A stretch of DNA of 64,000 nt from Paraglaciecola marina (GCF_004360155.1 NZ_SAIS01000008.1:124001-188000); one strand, 5' to 3'. Positions 36,889 through 45,258 are shown, numbered from the stretch's first letter. The notes: generated by a model from the letters alone, not told the origin. Made by a program: numbers and translations.

Positions 36889-36902
36889 AGGTTACAACTA
36901 CG

Positions 36903-37538
36903 CTAATGGCAAGATAAGCCCATAACTACAAGCTCTGCTAAGGATTTGGCTTGCATTTTTTCCATTACATTAGCCCGGTGGATTTCTATGGTACGTTGGC
37001 TTAAATTTAATTCGTTGGCGATAAATTTGTTGGCGTGACCGGCGATCACTTTTTCCATTATTTGTTTTTCTCTTTTAGTTAAAGTGTCTGCACGTTTTTG
37101 TATTTGTACTTGTTGCAACACCTCAGTTTGGCTAGCTTGATTATTGGCTAATACATGTTGAATACAATCTAACAGTGCTTGTTCTCTAAATGGTTTTTGA
37201 ATAAATTCCACTGCACCTTGTTTCATAGCTTCAACTGCTAATGGCACATCACCATGGCCAGATAAAAAAATTATCGGCAAATGACAGTCCAGTGTTTTTA
37301 GTTTTTGCTGACATTCCATGCCACTCATCCCGGGCATCCTTATGTCCAATACTATACACCCAGCTAAAATGGCAAAGTCATTCTCATCATAGGCTTCCAG
37401 AAAAGCAATGGCATTAGGGTAAGTTTTGTTGGCAATTGACATTGAATCTAACAATAAACTGATGGAGTCAAGAACGGCTTCGTCATCGTCAATTAAATGA
37501 ACTAGTGAATCTGTCAGGCCTTGTGGGGTAGTAGTCAT
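36903..37538 (-). CDS. fixJ: FixJ-family response regulator
   Basis: Receiver domain (residues 1-130): acidic pair in HLIDDDEA, phosphoacceptor D65 in CIVLDIRMPGMSG, and the lysine in EFIQKPFREQALL. The C-terminal LuxR/FixJ-type helix-turn-helix (about 145-211) has LTKREKQIMEKVIAGHANKF, then ELNLSQRTIEIHRANVMEKM. 211 residues, as in rhizobial FixJ. It lies 11 nt after the sensor gene, so the two form a two-component operon. Targets probably include fnr next door, by analogy with FixJ-fixK. Confidence 0.92.
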   Translation of the reverse strand: MTTTPQGLTDSLVHLIDDDEAVLDSISLLLDSMSIANKTYPNAIAFLEAYDENDFAILAGCIVLDIRMPGMSGMECQQKLKTLDCHLPIIFLSGHGDVPLAVEAMKQGAVEFIQKPFREQALLDCIQHVLANNQASQTEVLQQVQIQKRADTLTKREKQIMEKVIAGHANKFIANELNLSQRTIEIHRANVMEKMQAKSLAELVVMGLSCH

Positions 37539-37549
37539 ATTTTTTATTA

Positions 37550-38731
37550 CTATTTTTCAATGTGAGGTAAGGTTTTGGCACCAGTAGCAGGCAAAGTAAA
37601 GGTAAATATACTGCCAAATGGCTCACCTTTAAGATAGGTAAGTTTGCCCCCATGGGCTTCAATGATAGTTTGACTAATAGATAAACCAACTCCCATTCCA
37701 GATGCTTTAGTGGTGAAAAAGGGTAAAAATAAGGACGATTCTTGTTCTTTGCTTATCCCGACGCCAAAGTCTTTTACTGATACTTCTATATTTTTTTCGC
37801 CCGCCCAATGAGTACTGATCTGAATAGCCGCAGAAGGGCGCCCTTGAAGAGAATCTATGGCGTTGTTTATTAAATTAAATAATACTTGTTGTATTTGAAT
37901 ATCGTCAATATTAACCATAGGACGTGGGTCATTTGAAAGCTTTAATTTAATGCCATGCTCTAGTATGCGGGTGTCTATCTCAGCTAAATTTAGGGTGTTT
38001 TTTATTAAGGAGCTTAAGTTAACAGTGGTTCGAATAACCTGTCCTTTTTTTACAAAATTTCTAAGACGGCTTATTACTTCGCTAGCGCGGTGGGTTTGAG
38101 CACTAATTTTGTCTAAGGTAGCTTTAACCTTAACTAATGATGGGTCATCAGATTTTGGTTGATATTGCTCAATAAAGTTTCGGCAGGCTTGTGAGTAACT
38201 AGTGATTGCTGTAAGGGGTTGGTTGATCTCATGGGCAATGCCTGCAGCCATTTCGCCCATAGTACTTAACCTAGTAAATTGGGCTAACCTTTCTCGACTT
38301 TCATTTAAATCTGCTTGTACCTTCATACGATCACTAATATCTCGAATGATACCAACAAATTGTGGATGGCTAGATTTCTTGACTTCGCCAACCGACAGCT
38401 CAATAGGGAAAATTTCACCACTACGTTTTTGAGCTTTTACTTCACGGCCAATACCAATTATGCGAGCTTGGCGGGTATGATTGAAATGCTCTAAATAGCC
38501 GTCGTGAGCATCTTGATAGGGTTGTGGCATTAAAACTCGAACGTTTTCACCAATGACTTCTGTTGCTTGATATCCAAACATTCTTTCTGCTGCATGGTTA
38601 AAAACCTCAATAGAACCCAGATGATCTATTACTATCATTGCATCAACAGCTGCATCGAGTAAGGCTAGAAACTGTGCATTGGTATCAAGTGGATTGGGTT
38701 TGTGAAGGCTAGTTGGATCGATATTTTTCAA
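37550..38731 (-). CDS. fixL: FixL-like oxygen-sensing histidine kinase
   Basis: PAS domain (about residues 20-135), then HisKA and HATPase. In rhizobial FixL the haem ligand His (H200 in B. japonicum) is followed 20 residues later by R220 in IIGIGR. Here H76 (PYQDAHDGY) and R96 (IIGIGRE) have exactly that spacing, so haem binding is likely. The phospho-His is H167 in AGIAHEINQPLTAI. N, G1 and G2 boxes of the ATPase are QVLFNLINNAIDSLQ, VKDFGVGIS and ASGMGVGLSISQTI. No membrane segment, so it is a soluble sensor. Operon with fixJ, divergent from fnr. Confidence 0.9.
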   Translation of the reverse strand: MKNIDPTSLHKPNPLDTNAQFLALLDAAVDAMIVIDHLGSIEVFNHAAERMFGYQATEVIGENVRVLMPQPYQDAHDGYLEHFNHTRQARIIGIGREVKAQKRSGEIFPIELSVGEVKKSSHPQFVGIIRDISDRMKVQADLNESRERLAQFTRLSTMGEMAAGIAHEINQPLTAITSYSQACRNFIEQYQPKSDDPSLVKVKATLDKISAQTHRASEVISRLRNFVKKGQVIRTTVNLSSLIKNTLNLAEIDTRILEHGIKLKLSNDPRPMVNIDDIQIQQVLFNLINNAIDSLQGRPSAAIQISTHWAGEKNIEVSVKDFGVGISKEQESSLFLPFFTTKASGMGVGLSISQTIIEAHGGKLTYLKGEPFGSIFTFTLPATGAKTLPHIEK

Positions 38732-38834
38732 ATAAAACGCTCCTAAATAGGGAAAACTAGGTATTAACCGAAATAATTTACGCAGAATAACGAATATATC
38801 AGCTCAAAGCTTACCGCTAGTATTTATCTAAAGG

Positions 38835-38848
38835 CTGATCTTAATCAA
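38835..38848. promoter_or_regulatory. FNR box upstream of fnr
   Basis: CTGAT-CTTA-ATCAA matches 9 of 10 bases of the FNR consensus. It lies 39 nt before the fnr ATG, just ahead of a possible -10 TATAAC (38861-38866), so it covers the -35 region; that place suits autorepression, as reported for E. coli fnr. Confidence 0.7.
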
Positions 38849-38886
38849 GGGCAGTCAATTTATAACATTAATCCGAGGAGTGTAAA

Positions 38887-39660
38887 ATGTCTCAATATGT
38901 TGCTCAACAATCATCATTGTGCCAAAAATGTTCTATGTCAGCTATGTGTATAGAAAAAGCATGTGATAGTAAGGTTAACGTAAAAGTGAGATCTCATAAG
39001 ATATTTCATAAATCAGATGCATTGTTTAGAGATGGTGAGAGATTCGACGCTATTTATATTTTACGGTCTGGTTCAGTTAAATCATCATTGTTGTCTGGGA
39101 CTGGCCAAGAACAAATCACTGGATTTTATTTTCCAGGTGACTTACTAGGACTAGATGGGTTTGAAAAAGGTGCCCATAGTCAAACTTTGAAATTTTTAGA
39201 AACTAGCAGTGTTTGCCGTATTGCTTTTAGTGAGTTAGACGCCGCCATGGCTAACTCTCAGAGTATTAGGTACAATTTATTACAAGGTATGAGCCAAGCC
39301 CTTAACGATGACGATAAGTTTTTACTTAATGCCCATTGCATGAATGCCAGTCAAAAGTTTGCGTCATTTATACTTAATTTATCTAATAAGTTTGAGAGTC
39401 GTGGGTTATCCAGTCATAATTTCGATTTGAGTATGAGCCGTGTGGATATTGCCAATTATCTAGGTATGGCTGTTGAAACTGTAAGTCGTCAGTTAACACA
39501 ATTGCAAAAAGATCACATCATAGAAGTAAACAAACGCAACATTAGTATCGTTGATTTCTCAAGGTTGCAAGATTGCTTAAATGATGAAAAAGCCATGTCT
39601 AAACACTTTATTCCATTAATGAGTAAAGGTTTTACAAGCCAAGTTTCAGCATCCCATTAA
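38887..39660 (+). CDS. fnr: FNR-type oxygen-sensing transcription regulator (4Fe-4S)
   Basis: CRP/FNR-family activator. Three N-terminal cysteines C12, C15, C21 have the Cys-x2-Cys-x5-Cys spacing of FNR, and C110 (TSSVCRIAF) corresponds to FNR C122, so a [4Fe-4S] oxygen sensor is expected. The cyclic-nucleotide fold spans about 35-150. The recognition helix (VETVSRQLTQLQ) keeps E197, S200 and R201, the residues that read TTGAT. 257 residues. CGAGGAG before the ATG is a good ribosome site. Divergent from fixLJ. An extra cysteine, C26, and C151 are also present. Confidence 0.95.
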   Translation: MSQYVAQQSSLCQKCSMSAMCIEKACDSKVNVKVRSHKIFHKSDALFRDGERFDAIYILRSGSVKSSLLSGTGQEQITGFYFPGDLLGLDGFEKGAHSQTLKFLETSSVCRIAFSELDAAMANSQSIRYNLLQGMSQALNDDDKFLLNAHCMNASQKFASFILNLSNKFESRGLSSHNFDLSMSRVDIANYLGMAVETVSRQLTQLQKDHIIEVNKRNISIVDFSRLQDCLNDEKAMSKHFIPLMSKGFTSQVSASH

Positions 39661-39705
39661 TAACTCATAGCGAAAAGTATTACTTAGACCTAAGCATAAA
39701 TCTGT

Positions 39706-40695
39706 TTAGGTCACGTTATTCTGTATACTTCCATCAAGTTCGAACTGATTGATATTGGCTATGGTGGTTTCTGCGATATTTAGCATAGCTTCATGGGTAA
39801 AGAACCCTTGATGGCTGGTTATAATAACATTAGGGAAGCTTGTTAATCTTGCTAGTACATCATCTTGAATGCCTCGAGCGGATAAGTCTTCAAAAAACAG
39901 GGTTTCTTCTTCTTCGTATACATCTAAACCTATTAAGCCCACCTTGCCTTTTTTAAGAGCGTGGATCATGGCTTTACTATCAACTAATTTGCCGCGGCTA
40001 GTATTAATGATAGATACACCATCTTGCATTTTTTCAAGAGCCGCTTCATTTATTAAATGATGTGTTTCAGGCGTTAAAGGACAGTGTAATGACACTACGT
40101 TGGCCTGAGTATATATTTCTTCGAGTGACACATAACGTGCCCCTAATTTTGTGCAGTCATCGCTTGGAAAGGGGTCATATGCTAGTATTTCACATCCAAA
40201 ACCATTCATGATTTTTACAAATGCTTGACCTATTTTTCCGGTACCAATTACGCCTATGGTTTTATTGTGAAGGTCAAATCCCATCAAGTTGCTAATTGAA
40301 AAATCTCCTTCGCGAGTTCGGTTAAAGGCCCGGTGTATACCTCGGTTTAAACAAAGTAACAAACCTACAGCGTGTTCGGCAATAGAATAAGGAGAATAAG
40401 CAGGAACTCGAACCACGGGTAAATTAAGTCTTTTCGCGCTAGGTAAATCTACATGGTTAAAGCCGGCCGAACGCAGTGCGATTAACTCAACGCCTTTATC
40501 TTTTAAAGTAGTAAGTACATCTGCGTCTAAAGTATCATTGATAAAAGCGCACACCACTTTTGCATCTTGAACTAAAGACGCAGTCTCTTTATTTAAGTGA
40601 CAAGATAGATAATGTATTTCATGTCCAGATTTTTGATTGGCTTTGTCAAAATATTCTTGGTCATACTGCTTGGTATTATAAAAAGCAATTTTCAT
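39706..40695 (-). CDS. ldhA: D-lactate dehydrogenase (fermentative, LdhA-like)
   Basis: NADH-dependent reduction of pyruvate to D-lactate. The Rossmann motif is GVIGTGKIGQAF (about residues 147-158), and the catalytic Arg, Glu and His of the D-2-hydroxyacid family are in NTSRGKLVD, LDVYEEEE and TSHQGFFTHEA. 329 residues is the same as E. coli LdhA. Upstream are a FNR box at about -41 and a TATGAT -10, so anaerobic induction is likely, fitting its fermentative role. Confidence 0.93.
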   Translation of the reverse strand: MKIAFYNTKQYDQEYFDKANQKSGHEIHYLSCHLNKETASLVQDAKVVCAFINDTLDADVLTTLKDKGVELIALRSAGFNHVDLPSAKRLNLPVVRVPAYSPYSIAEHAVGLLLCLNRGIHRAFNRTREGDFSISNLMGFDLHNKTIGVIGTGKIGQAFVKIMNGFGCEILAYDPFPSDDCTKLGARYVSLEEIYTQANVVSLHCPLTPETHHLINEAALEKMQDGVSIINTSRGKLVDSKAMIHALKKGKVGLIGLDVYEEEETLFFEDLSARGIQDDVLARLTSFPNVIITSHQGFFTHEAMLNIAETTIANINQFELDGSIQNNVT

Positions 40696-40739
40696 TTTTC
40701 TCTCTTGTATGTTGTAGTTAAACTAAACGGTTGAGCCGT

Positions 40740-40745
40740 ATCATA
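40740..40745 (-). promoter_or_regulatory. Probable -10 of ldhA
   Basis: TATGAT on the minus strand (5/6 of consensus) puts the start near 40733 and the FNR box centre (40773.5) at about -41, the class II FNR arrangement. Confidence 0.6.
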
Positions 40746-40766
40746 CATCTAGTTCATATTGTCTCA

Positions 40767-40780
40767 TTGACTTAAATCAA
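40767..40780. promoter_or_regulatory. FNR box in the ldhA / cation-efflux intergenic region
   Basis: TTGAC-TTAA-ATCAA matches 9 of 10 positions. The spacing fits activation of ldhA on the minus strand; it is about 51 nt upstream of the divergent efflux gene and could affect that too. Confidence 0.8.
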
Positions 40781-40830
40781 CAAGAAAATGTATTTGGGGT
40801 GTTTCACAGTTCGTGTATAGGTGACGTATT

Positions 40831-41670
40831 ATGAATGTTAGAAAAGTACTATTAGTTGAAGGGTGTGTTAATGCCATTATTTCCATAAGCAAGTTCGCAG
40901 TAGGTCTAAGTACTGGATCAGCGGTTATTGTCGCAGATGCTATCCACTCTTTAGCAGATTTGGCGAACAATATTTTTGCTTGGCTAGCAGTTAAGATTGC
41001 TCAGACTCCAGCTGATGATGATCACCCCTATGGTCATCAAAAATTTGAGCAATTAGCTATATTCGTTTTAGCCTCTTTACTTGTCGTTGTGGCCTTTGAG
41101 GTTTTGGTCAGTGCAGTTAAGCGCTTTGGTGAGCCAGTCACCCAAAGTAAGTTAGGTTTAATTATACTGATGACTACTGTAGTGCTTAATATTGGGTTGA
41201 CGCTATGGGAAGGTTATTGGGCGAGACGTCTCAATTCAGATTTGTTGAAAGCAGATGCAAGTCATACATTGTCTGATGTCATGACCAGTATTGCTGTGAT
41301 TGTTGGTTGGCAACTCGCAGCGTTAGGCTATTTTTGGGTTGATAGTGTGTTTGCCATGATTGTCGCTAGTATTATCTTTTACTTGGCGTTTTCTCTTTTC
41401 AAACGTGCCATACCAATACTTGTAGACCAAAGTCAGTTTGGTCGTGGAGAATTAATGGCAGCCATTGAAAAAATCCCCGCGGTTAATACAGTCCTAAATG
41501 TTCGTTCTCGTGATTCAGGGAAGGGACAGATAGCCGACGTGTCAGTTACAGTTTCTGCAAGTTTAAGTACAATAGAATCCCACAAAATTGCTGACTCTAT
41601 TGAACAAGTTTTAGCAGAAAACTTCGATATCCAAGATGTTATGGTACATATCGAGCCAGACCAACATTAA
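40831..41670 (+). CDS. Cation diffusion facilitator (CDF) family metal efflux protein
   Basis: Inner-membrane divalent-metal/proton antiporter. Six hydrophobic segments are visible in the first 200 residues, with the CDF metal motifs DAIHSLADLANN (HxxxD, second helix) and DASHTLSDVMTS (HxxxD, fifth helix), and the HPYGHQKFEQL motif between. The cytoplasmic C-terminal domain (about 205-279) ends in IQDVMVHIEPD. 279 residues; the metal cannot be told (Fe/Zn/Mn). Ribosome site AGGTGAC near 40820. Confidence 0.9.
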   Translation: MNVRKVLLVEGCVNAIISISKFAVGLSTGSAVIVADAIHSLADLANNIFAWLAVKIAQTPADDDHPYGHQKFEQLAIFVLASLLVVVAFEVLVSAVKRFGEPVTQSKLGLIILMTTVVLNIGLTLWEGYWARRLNSDLLKADASHTLSDVMTSIAVIVGWQLAALGYFWVDSVFAMIVASIIFYLAFSLFKRAIPILVDQSQFGRGELMAAIEKIPAVNTVLNVRSRDSGKGQIADVSVTVSASLSTIESHKIADSIEQVLAENFDIQDVMVHIEPDQH

Positions 41671-41731
41671 TAGTGATTGCTAGAGAATAAATCGGTTAAA
41701 TTCAAATGTAGCAAAAATAATAAATTTGATG

Positions 41732-42199
41732 TTATAGGACTCTATATTGACCATAATGAGTATAATTGATTGGCTCAACTTTATATTTAGGTTGCAAAAA
41801 AGCAATTAGATCAATGAGCTCTTGTACTGTCATAACATCGTTAAAAACTCTCATCTTGGAAGTACCATCGGGATTAACTACCTTTTCATCTAAATTGTTG
41901 TTCCTTGGTACCAGTTTATGTGAAGGGTTGATAACTGACGTGACAAGTTGAGCATAGGTCTTAACGATAGATGAGGTTCCACCTAGAAGTACTGGAGTGT
42001 CAAACTCCTTAACCAAAGTTTTGTCTTGATACCCTTCTAATGAATGACACGCTAAGCATTTATATTTCATAAATACTTTTTCTCCAGCAACTATATCACC
42101 TTTAGGTAAACTAAATCCCTTGGGAGATTCAGGACCAAACTCACAAGCACTAATACCTAGAAATATCGTAAAAATAATAATAAATCGTATTAATTTCAT
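41732..42199 (-). CDS. Cytochrome c lipoprotein (monohaem)
   Basis: The signal peptide MKLIRFIIIFTIFLGISAC ends in a lipobox (Cys 19), so the protein is a lipid-anchored periplasmic c-type cytochrome. The single CLACH haem motif follows at about residues 51-55, and a Met in the region KMRVFND or VMTVQEL may be the distal ligand. The frame is open to 42253, but only ATG 42197-42199 gives a proper signal peptide (155 residues). A FNR box about 87 nt upstream suggests induction at low oxygen. The C terminus (YTHYGQYRVL) is unusual. Partner oxidase unknown. Confidence 0.87.
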   Translation of the reverse strand: MKLIRFIIIFTIFLGISACEFGPESPKGFSLPKGDIVAGEKVFMKYKCLACHSLEGYQDKTLVKEFDTPVLLGGTSSIVKTYAQLVTSVINPSHKLVPRNNNLDEKVVNPDGTSKMRVFNDVMTVQELIDLIAFLQPKYKVEPINYTHYGQYRVL

Positions 42200-42279
42200 T
42201 TTATGCAACTTCTTTTGATGACAGAAGAGATAACCATAGTTGCAGATAGGCATCTTGGGAAAGCAAGCATGGTAGTTTA

Positions 42280-42293
42280 TTGATGTATGTCAA
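42280..42293. promoter_or_regulatory. FNR box upstream of the cytochrome c gene
   Basis: TTGAT-GTAT-GTCAA matches 9 of 10 positions, upstream of the minus-strand cytochrome gene. The promoter hexamers are less clear: TATCTG at 42243-42248 (minus) is a weak candidate. Confidence 0.7.
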
Positions 42294-42340
42294 TTTACTA
42301 AGAAAAAAGGCTGTTTAAGTTAATGAGAGTTTATTCAGAT

Positions 42341-42417
42341 TGGTACAACCGAGTGGACTCGAACCACCGACCCCCACCATGTCAAGGTGGTGCTCTAACC
42401 AGCTGAGCTACGGTTGT
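42341..42417 (-). tRNA. tRNA-Val (anticodon GAC)
   Basis: Reverse strand reads a full cloverleaf of 77 nt including encoded CCA: acceptor ACAACCG/CGGTTGT, D-arm GCTCAGCTGGTTAGAGC, anticodon arm CCACC-TTGACAT-GGTGG with anticodon GAC at 42381-42383, and T-loop TTCGAGT. The D-, anticodon and T-loops follow E. coli tRNA-Val(GAC) almost exactly. No neighbouring tRNA is present and I see no duplicated 3' end suggesting integration. Confidence 0.97.
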
Positions 42418-42615
42418 ATTGATATAGACGCTTTAAGACTGTGCTTTGAAGCGGCGCGTATGATAACTATGCCTTAATTACTCTGCAAGCCTTTTTTATC
42501 TCTATAGGTTTAATCGAGCAGCATTCATACAATTCTTTACTATTAGCCCTGGCGCCGCTAGCTATAAATCGTATTTTTAAGATCAACTTTAAAATAATTG
42601 GACTTAAATCAATGG

Positions 42616-43620
42616 CTAAATTTGCTGTGGCGCTATATTGCAGTTTTTGAATAGCTCTTGCCAAAACGTTAAATGTTGTGTCATTGCGTTTGAATATTCC
42701 ACAAACCCTAAAGTGTGTTGGGTGTGAATATATTGTTTAAAGCTTGGAGAGAGGTGAGGGTGGTTTACTAGCTCTTTAATTATTGGTGTGAGCTGATAGT
42801 GATAATGATTTAATTGCCCAGCGATAGGCTGTATTTTTTCTATAAAAAATAGTCTGAATACATTGGTTAGGTATTCAAGTTTTTGTTTTTTAGGGGGAGT
42901 ATCACACCCTAATTTCGACTCATTTATTGTTAACCAATGGGTTAGTTGTTCAAGATGATTGCTTAGTAATAATTGGGTATGCCAAATTTGAGCTGGCAAA
43001 GGGGTATCTAATAACTGTTTAAGATAGTGTTCTATTTGTGATTGTTCGCTTACTGTGGGGGCTGAAAGCTCCATTAAATAATGTAAAGCGGCTTTGGTTT
43101 CATTTAAACCATCATTAGGTGTCCCATGAATAAAGCCTGTGTTTGTTGATAATCCATGTTTTATTTCGGTACTTGTTTGAACCAGGTTGGCCCATACTTT
43201 TGGAAGTTGTTGCTCTTTTAGTGATAGCCATTGCGATAGTTTGGATTGTAATTGAGGATTTGTGGTTTCAGACAAACAGGTTTGTAATGCCTTTAATAGC
43301 TTTGTTTCGTAAATATAACGTGTAGATGGGAGTTGTATGCGCCCCAGAACAGTATTTCGCTCCGCTACTAAAGAATATAGTTCACAATGCTTGAGGCCAT
43401 AAAAGTCAGTGAGTTTTATGGTGGTGGAAGGGATACTTTGCTTCAATGTGTTTATTTTTGGGTAGGGCGGAAGGCTTACCTGAGCTAGTTGAGCTTGTTC
43501 TACTTCGAGTATATTTGCCATACGTGTTGAGTAATCATACAGGTGATCTTCTATTGTATTGCTTGGCGTGCAAGACAATAAGGTGAATCCTAATCCAGCA
43601 AGTATTATTGCTTTTATCAA
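42616..43620 (-). CDS. DUF3080-like lipoprotein
   Basis: Lipoprotein: AIILAGLGFTLLSC gives a lipobox with Cys 17, so it is anchored by lipid in the envelope. The rest (334 residues total) is helical, with DYSTRMANILEVEQ near the N terminus, matching the DUF3080 family as I remember it. Conserved but of unknown function. It is 5 nt downstream of the pteridine reductase gene, a frequent partner in related genomes. Confidence 0.85.
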   Translation of the reverse strand: MIKAIILAGLGFTLLSCTPSNTIEDHLYDYSTRMANILEVEQAQLAQVSLPPYPKINTLKQSIPSTTIKLTDFYGLKHCELYSLVAERNTVLGRIQLPSTRYIYETKLLKALQTCLSETTNPQLQSKLSQWLSLKEQQLPKVWANLVQTSTEIKHGLSTNTGFIHGTPNDGLNETKAALHYLMELSAPTVSEQSQIEHYLKQLLDTPLPAQIWHTQLLLSNHLEQLTHWLTINESKLGCDTPPKKQKLEYLTNVFRLFFIEKIQPIAGQLNHYHYQLTPIIKELVNHPHLSPSFKQYIHTQHTLGFVEYSNAMTQHLTFWQELFKNCNIAPQQI

Positions 43621-43625
43621 ATTGA

Positions 43626-44369
43626 CTAACCTTTTGTATTTGAAGATAAACTGCGTCCTCCATCAACAGCAATAATTTGACCAGTAACATAAGTCGCTTC
43701 AACTAAAAAGCCAATCGCATGGGCGATATCTTGCATTTGTCCTAATCGCTGTGCAGGTATTTGTTCTAAAATTTGGTGCTTATCTTCTTCTTTTAATTGG
43801 GTTTCTGGCCACAATATTGCGCCGGGGGCGATCCCGTTTACTCTTATTTTTGGGGCTAATTCGATGGCCAATGATTGGGTCATAGTAACAAGCGCCGATT
43901 TTGCCATGCAATACAAGGTGTGGTTTTTTAAGGGTTTAGCAGCATGAATGTCCACCATATTGATAATCACTCCACTATTTAGTGCTAATGTATTTGCGCA
44001 ATATTGAGACAAAAATAATGGTCCCTGCATGTTACTGCCCACTAAGCTGTGCCAGTCATCTGCAGAAATACTGCCTATTGGTGTAGGGTAAAAAGATGAT
44101 GCGTTATTAATCAGTACATCTAATCGACCAAAGGCATCAATGGCTTGTTGACCAATCGCCTCTACTGCATTTATATCCGATAAGCTTCCTTGTACAAGCG
44201 CTGTTGAATTAGGCCTAATTTTATTCAGTTGCTGACTAAGGGCTTCTGCTTCTGACTTTGATTTATCAAAATGAATTACGATTTTTGAGCCCAATGAATG
44301 CAGGTATTTTGCTGTATGTGCGCCTATTCGTTTGGCACTGCCTGTAATAAAGGTAACTTTGTCTTTCAT
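43626..44369 (-). CDS. Pteridine reductase (SDR family, FolM/PTR1-like)
   Basis: NADPH-dependent short-chain dehydrogenase. The cofactor motif is TGSAKRIG (residues 10-17), the TGxxxRxG variant that marks pteridine reductases (ordinary SDRs have TGxxxGxG). The catalytic Tyr and Lys are in TLYCMAKSALV (Y-x3-K), preceded by the NNAS segment. Probably reduces dihydrobiopterin/dihydrofolate-type substrates. 247 residues. In an operon with the DUF3080 lipoprotein. Confidence 0.9.
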   Translation of the reverse strand: MKDKVTFITGSAKRIGAHTAKYLHSLGSKIVIHFDKSKSEAEALSQQLNKIRPNSTALVQGSLSDINAVEAIGQQAIDAFGRLDVLINNASSFYPTPIGSISADDWHSLVGSNMQGPLFLSQYCANTLALNSGVIINMVDIHAAKPLKNHTLYCMAKSALVTMTQSLAIELAPKIRVNGIAPGAILWPETQLKEEDKHQILEQIPAQRLGQMQDIAHAIGFLVEATYVTGQIIAVDGGRSLSSNTKG

Positions 44370-44439
44370 TAAATGTTACTTACTCAAGGAGAAAATAGAA
44401 GGATATATTTGAATAAAGGTAAAGACTAGAGAGGGATCA

Positions 44440-45081
44440 CTAAGGTTGAATATTCTTTGGCTGATACTTGTCTAAAGGCATTATGTTTTGGAGATTAAGT
44501 AAAGTGTTATACAGAGAATCAACCAACTCTCTATTAGCTAAAAACGCTGGTAACTTACCTCCTGGATCCCCGCCGCCTTGGTAGCTTATTTCAGTCACAC
44601 CCTTTGAGATAGGGGTCGCTTTCCAAGTACCCTGCATGTTTTTCATCCTAACAAATTTTGGATGGGCCGGGATTAGGGAGCTTTTATCCGTAAGTTCTAT
44701 TATTACCGAGTCTTCTATATAAGAAATGGTAGAATAGGTCACCATGTCACGATCTTTAACCGGCCATGGGGCACCAAAAAACGTATTCACTAGACTTTCG
44801 GTAGCCGATACTTTTTCTAATATTTCGACTTTAATACAGTTGTGGATCCACTCCGGGCAAGCTTCGATATCATCAAATAATGCTATTAATGCCAAAGGAT
44901 GTGCATGTACTTGTGTTGTTGCAAGGACTTGGTTGTATCCAGAAGCAGTTTTTTGACTATAAACGCTAACATTATGTTTTTGTTTTTTAAGGTCCCAAGT
45001 CTCTGCATATGTTTGACTACAAAAAATTGCGCATATTAAGAGTATTAGGTATGTCACTGTTTTTGATGTTGAGCATTGCAT
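44440..45081 (-). CDS. Exported START-domain lipid-binding protein
   Basis: Signal peptide with hydrophobic core TYLILLICAIFC and a cleavage site near TYA/ET, so probably periplasmic. The mature part has START features: ALIALFDDIEACPEWIHNC, GAPWPVKDRDMVTYS, and a C-terminal long helix (ANRELVDSLYNTLLNLQNI). The domain forms a hydrophobic pocket for lipids or similar ligands; the ligand here is unknown. 213 residues. Divergent from the thrS leader. Confidence 0.87.
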   Translation of the reverse strand: MQCSTSKTVTYLILLICAIFCSQTYAETWDLKKQKHNVSVYSQKTASGYNQVLATTQVHAHPLALIALFDDIEACPEWIHNCIKVEILEKVSATESLVNTFFGAPWPVKDRDMVTYSTISYIEDSVIIELTDKSSLIPAHPKFVRMKNMQGTWKATPISKGVTEISYQGGGDPGGKLPAFLANRELVDSLYNTLLNLQNIMPLDKYQPKNIQP

Positions 45082-45105
45082 CGATAAACCTTATCTCGTT
45101 ATAAT
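45076..45105 (+). promoter_or_regulatory. Promoter of the thrS operon leader
   Basis: TTGCAT (45076-45081) and a perfect TATAAT (45100-45105) are 18 nt apart, with a start near 45112, well ahead of the thrS ATG at 45259. An intrinsic terminator lies in between. Confidence 0.6.
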
Positions 45106-45145
45106 ATGTGCCGCTTTGATAGTAGCAGAGCGTATTTGTTATAAG

Positions 45146-45167
45146 CACCCTTTTTTGGGTGTTTTTT
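45146..45167 (+). terminator. Intrinsic terminator in the thrS leader
   Basis: CACCC (45146-45150), six-base T loop, GGGTG (45157-45161), then six T residues. It is about 92 nt before thrS and about 35 nt after the proposed start, so it would truncate most transcripts unless relieved; a candidate attenuator. A second promoter downstream of it would be an alternative. Confidence 0.75.
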
Positions 45168-45258
45168 ATTTTTATCAATCGGTTTAATAGTTTAAAGCTG
45201 ATTCAATATATTCGCATGTGGCGCTTGGTAGGTGTCACCACTGCATTAAGGATTCTAT

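Noticed and set aside
38800-38880. FixJ-binding site between fixL and fnr
   Set aside because: I could not match a FixJ consensus with confidence; FixJ control of fnr is only inferred from gene order.
42341-42417. tRNA-Val as an integration site
   Set aside because: No integrase, direct repeat of the tRNA 3' end or foreign-looking genes on either side.
42467-42664. 65-codon minus-strand frame between tRNA-Val and the DUF3080 gene
   Set aside because: It overlaps the 3' end of the DUF3080 gene by 49 nt, lacks a ribosome site, and shows no family signature. It cannot be fully excluded.
43143-43325. 60-codon frame with hydrophobic product, antisense to the DUF3080 gene
   Set aside because: Hydrophobic look is explained by reverse reading of a helical lipoprotein gene.
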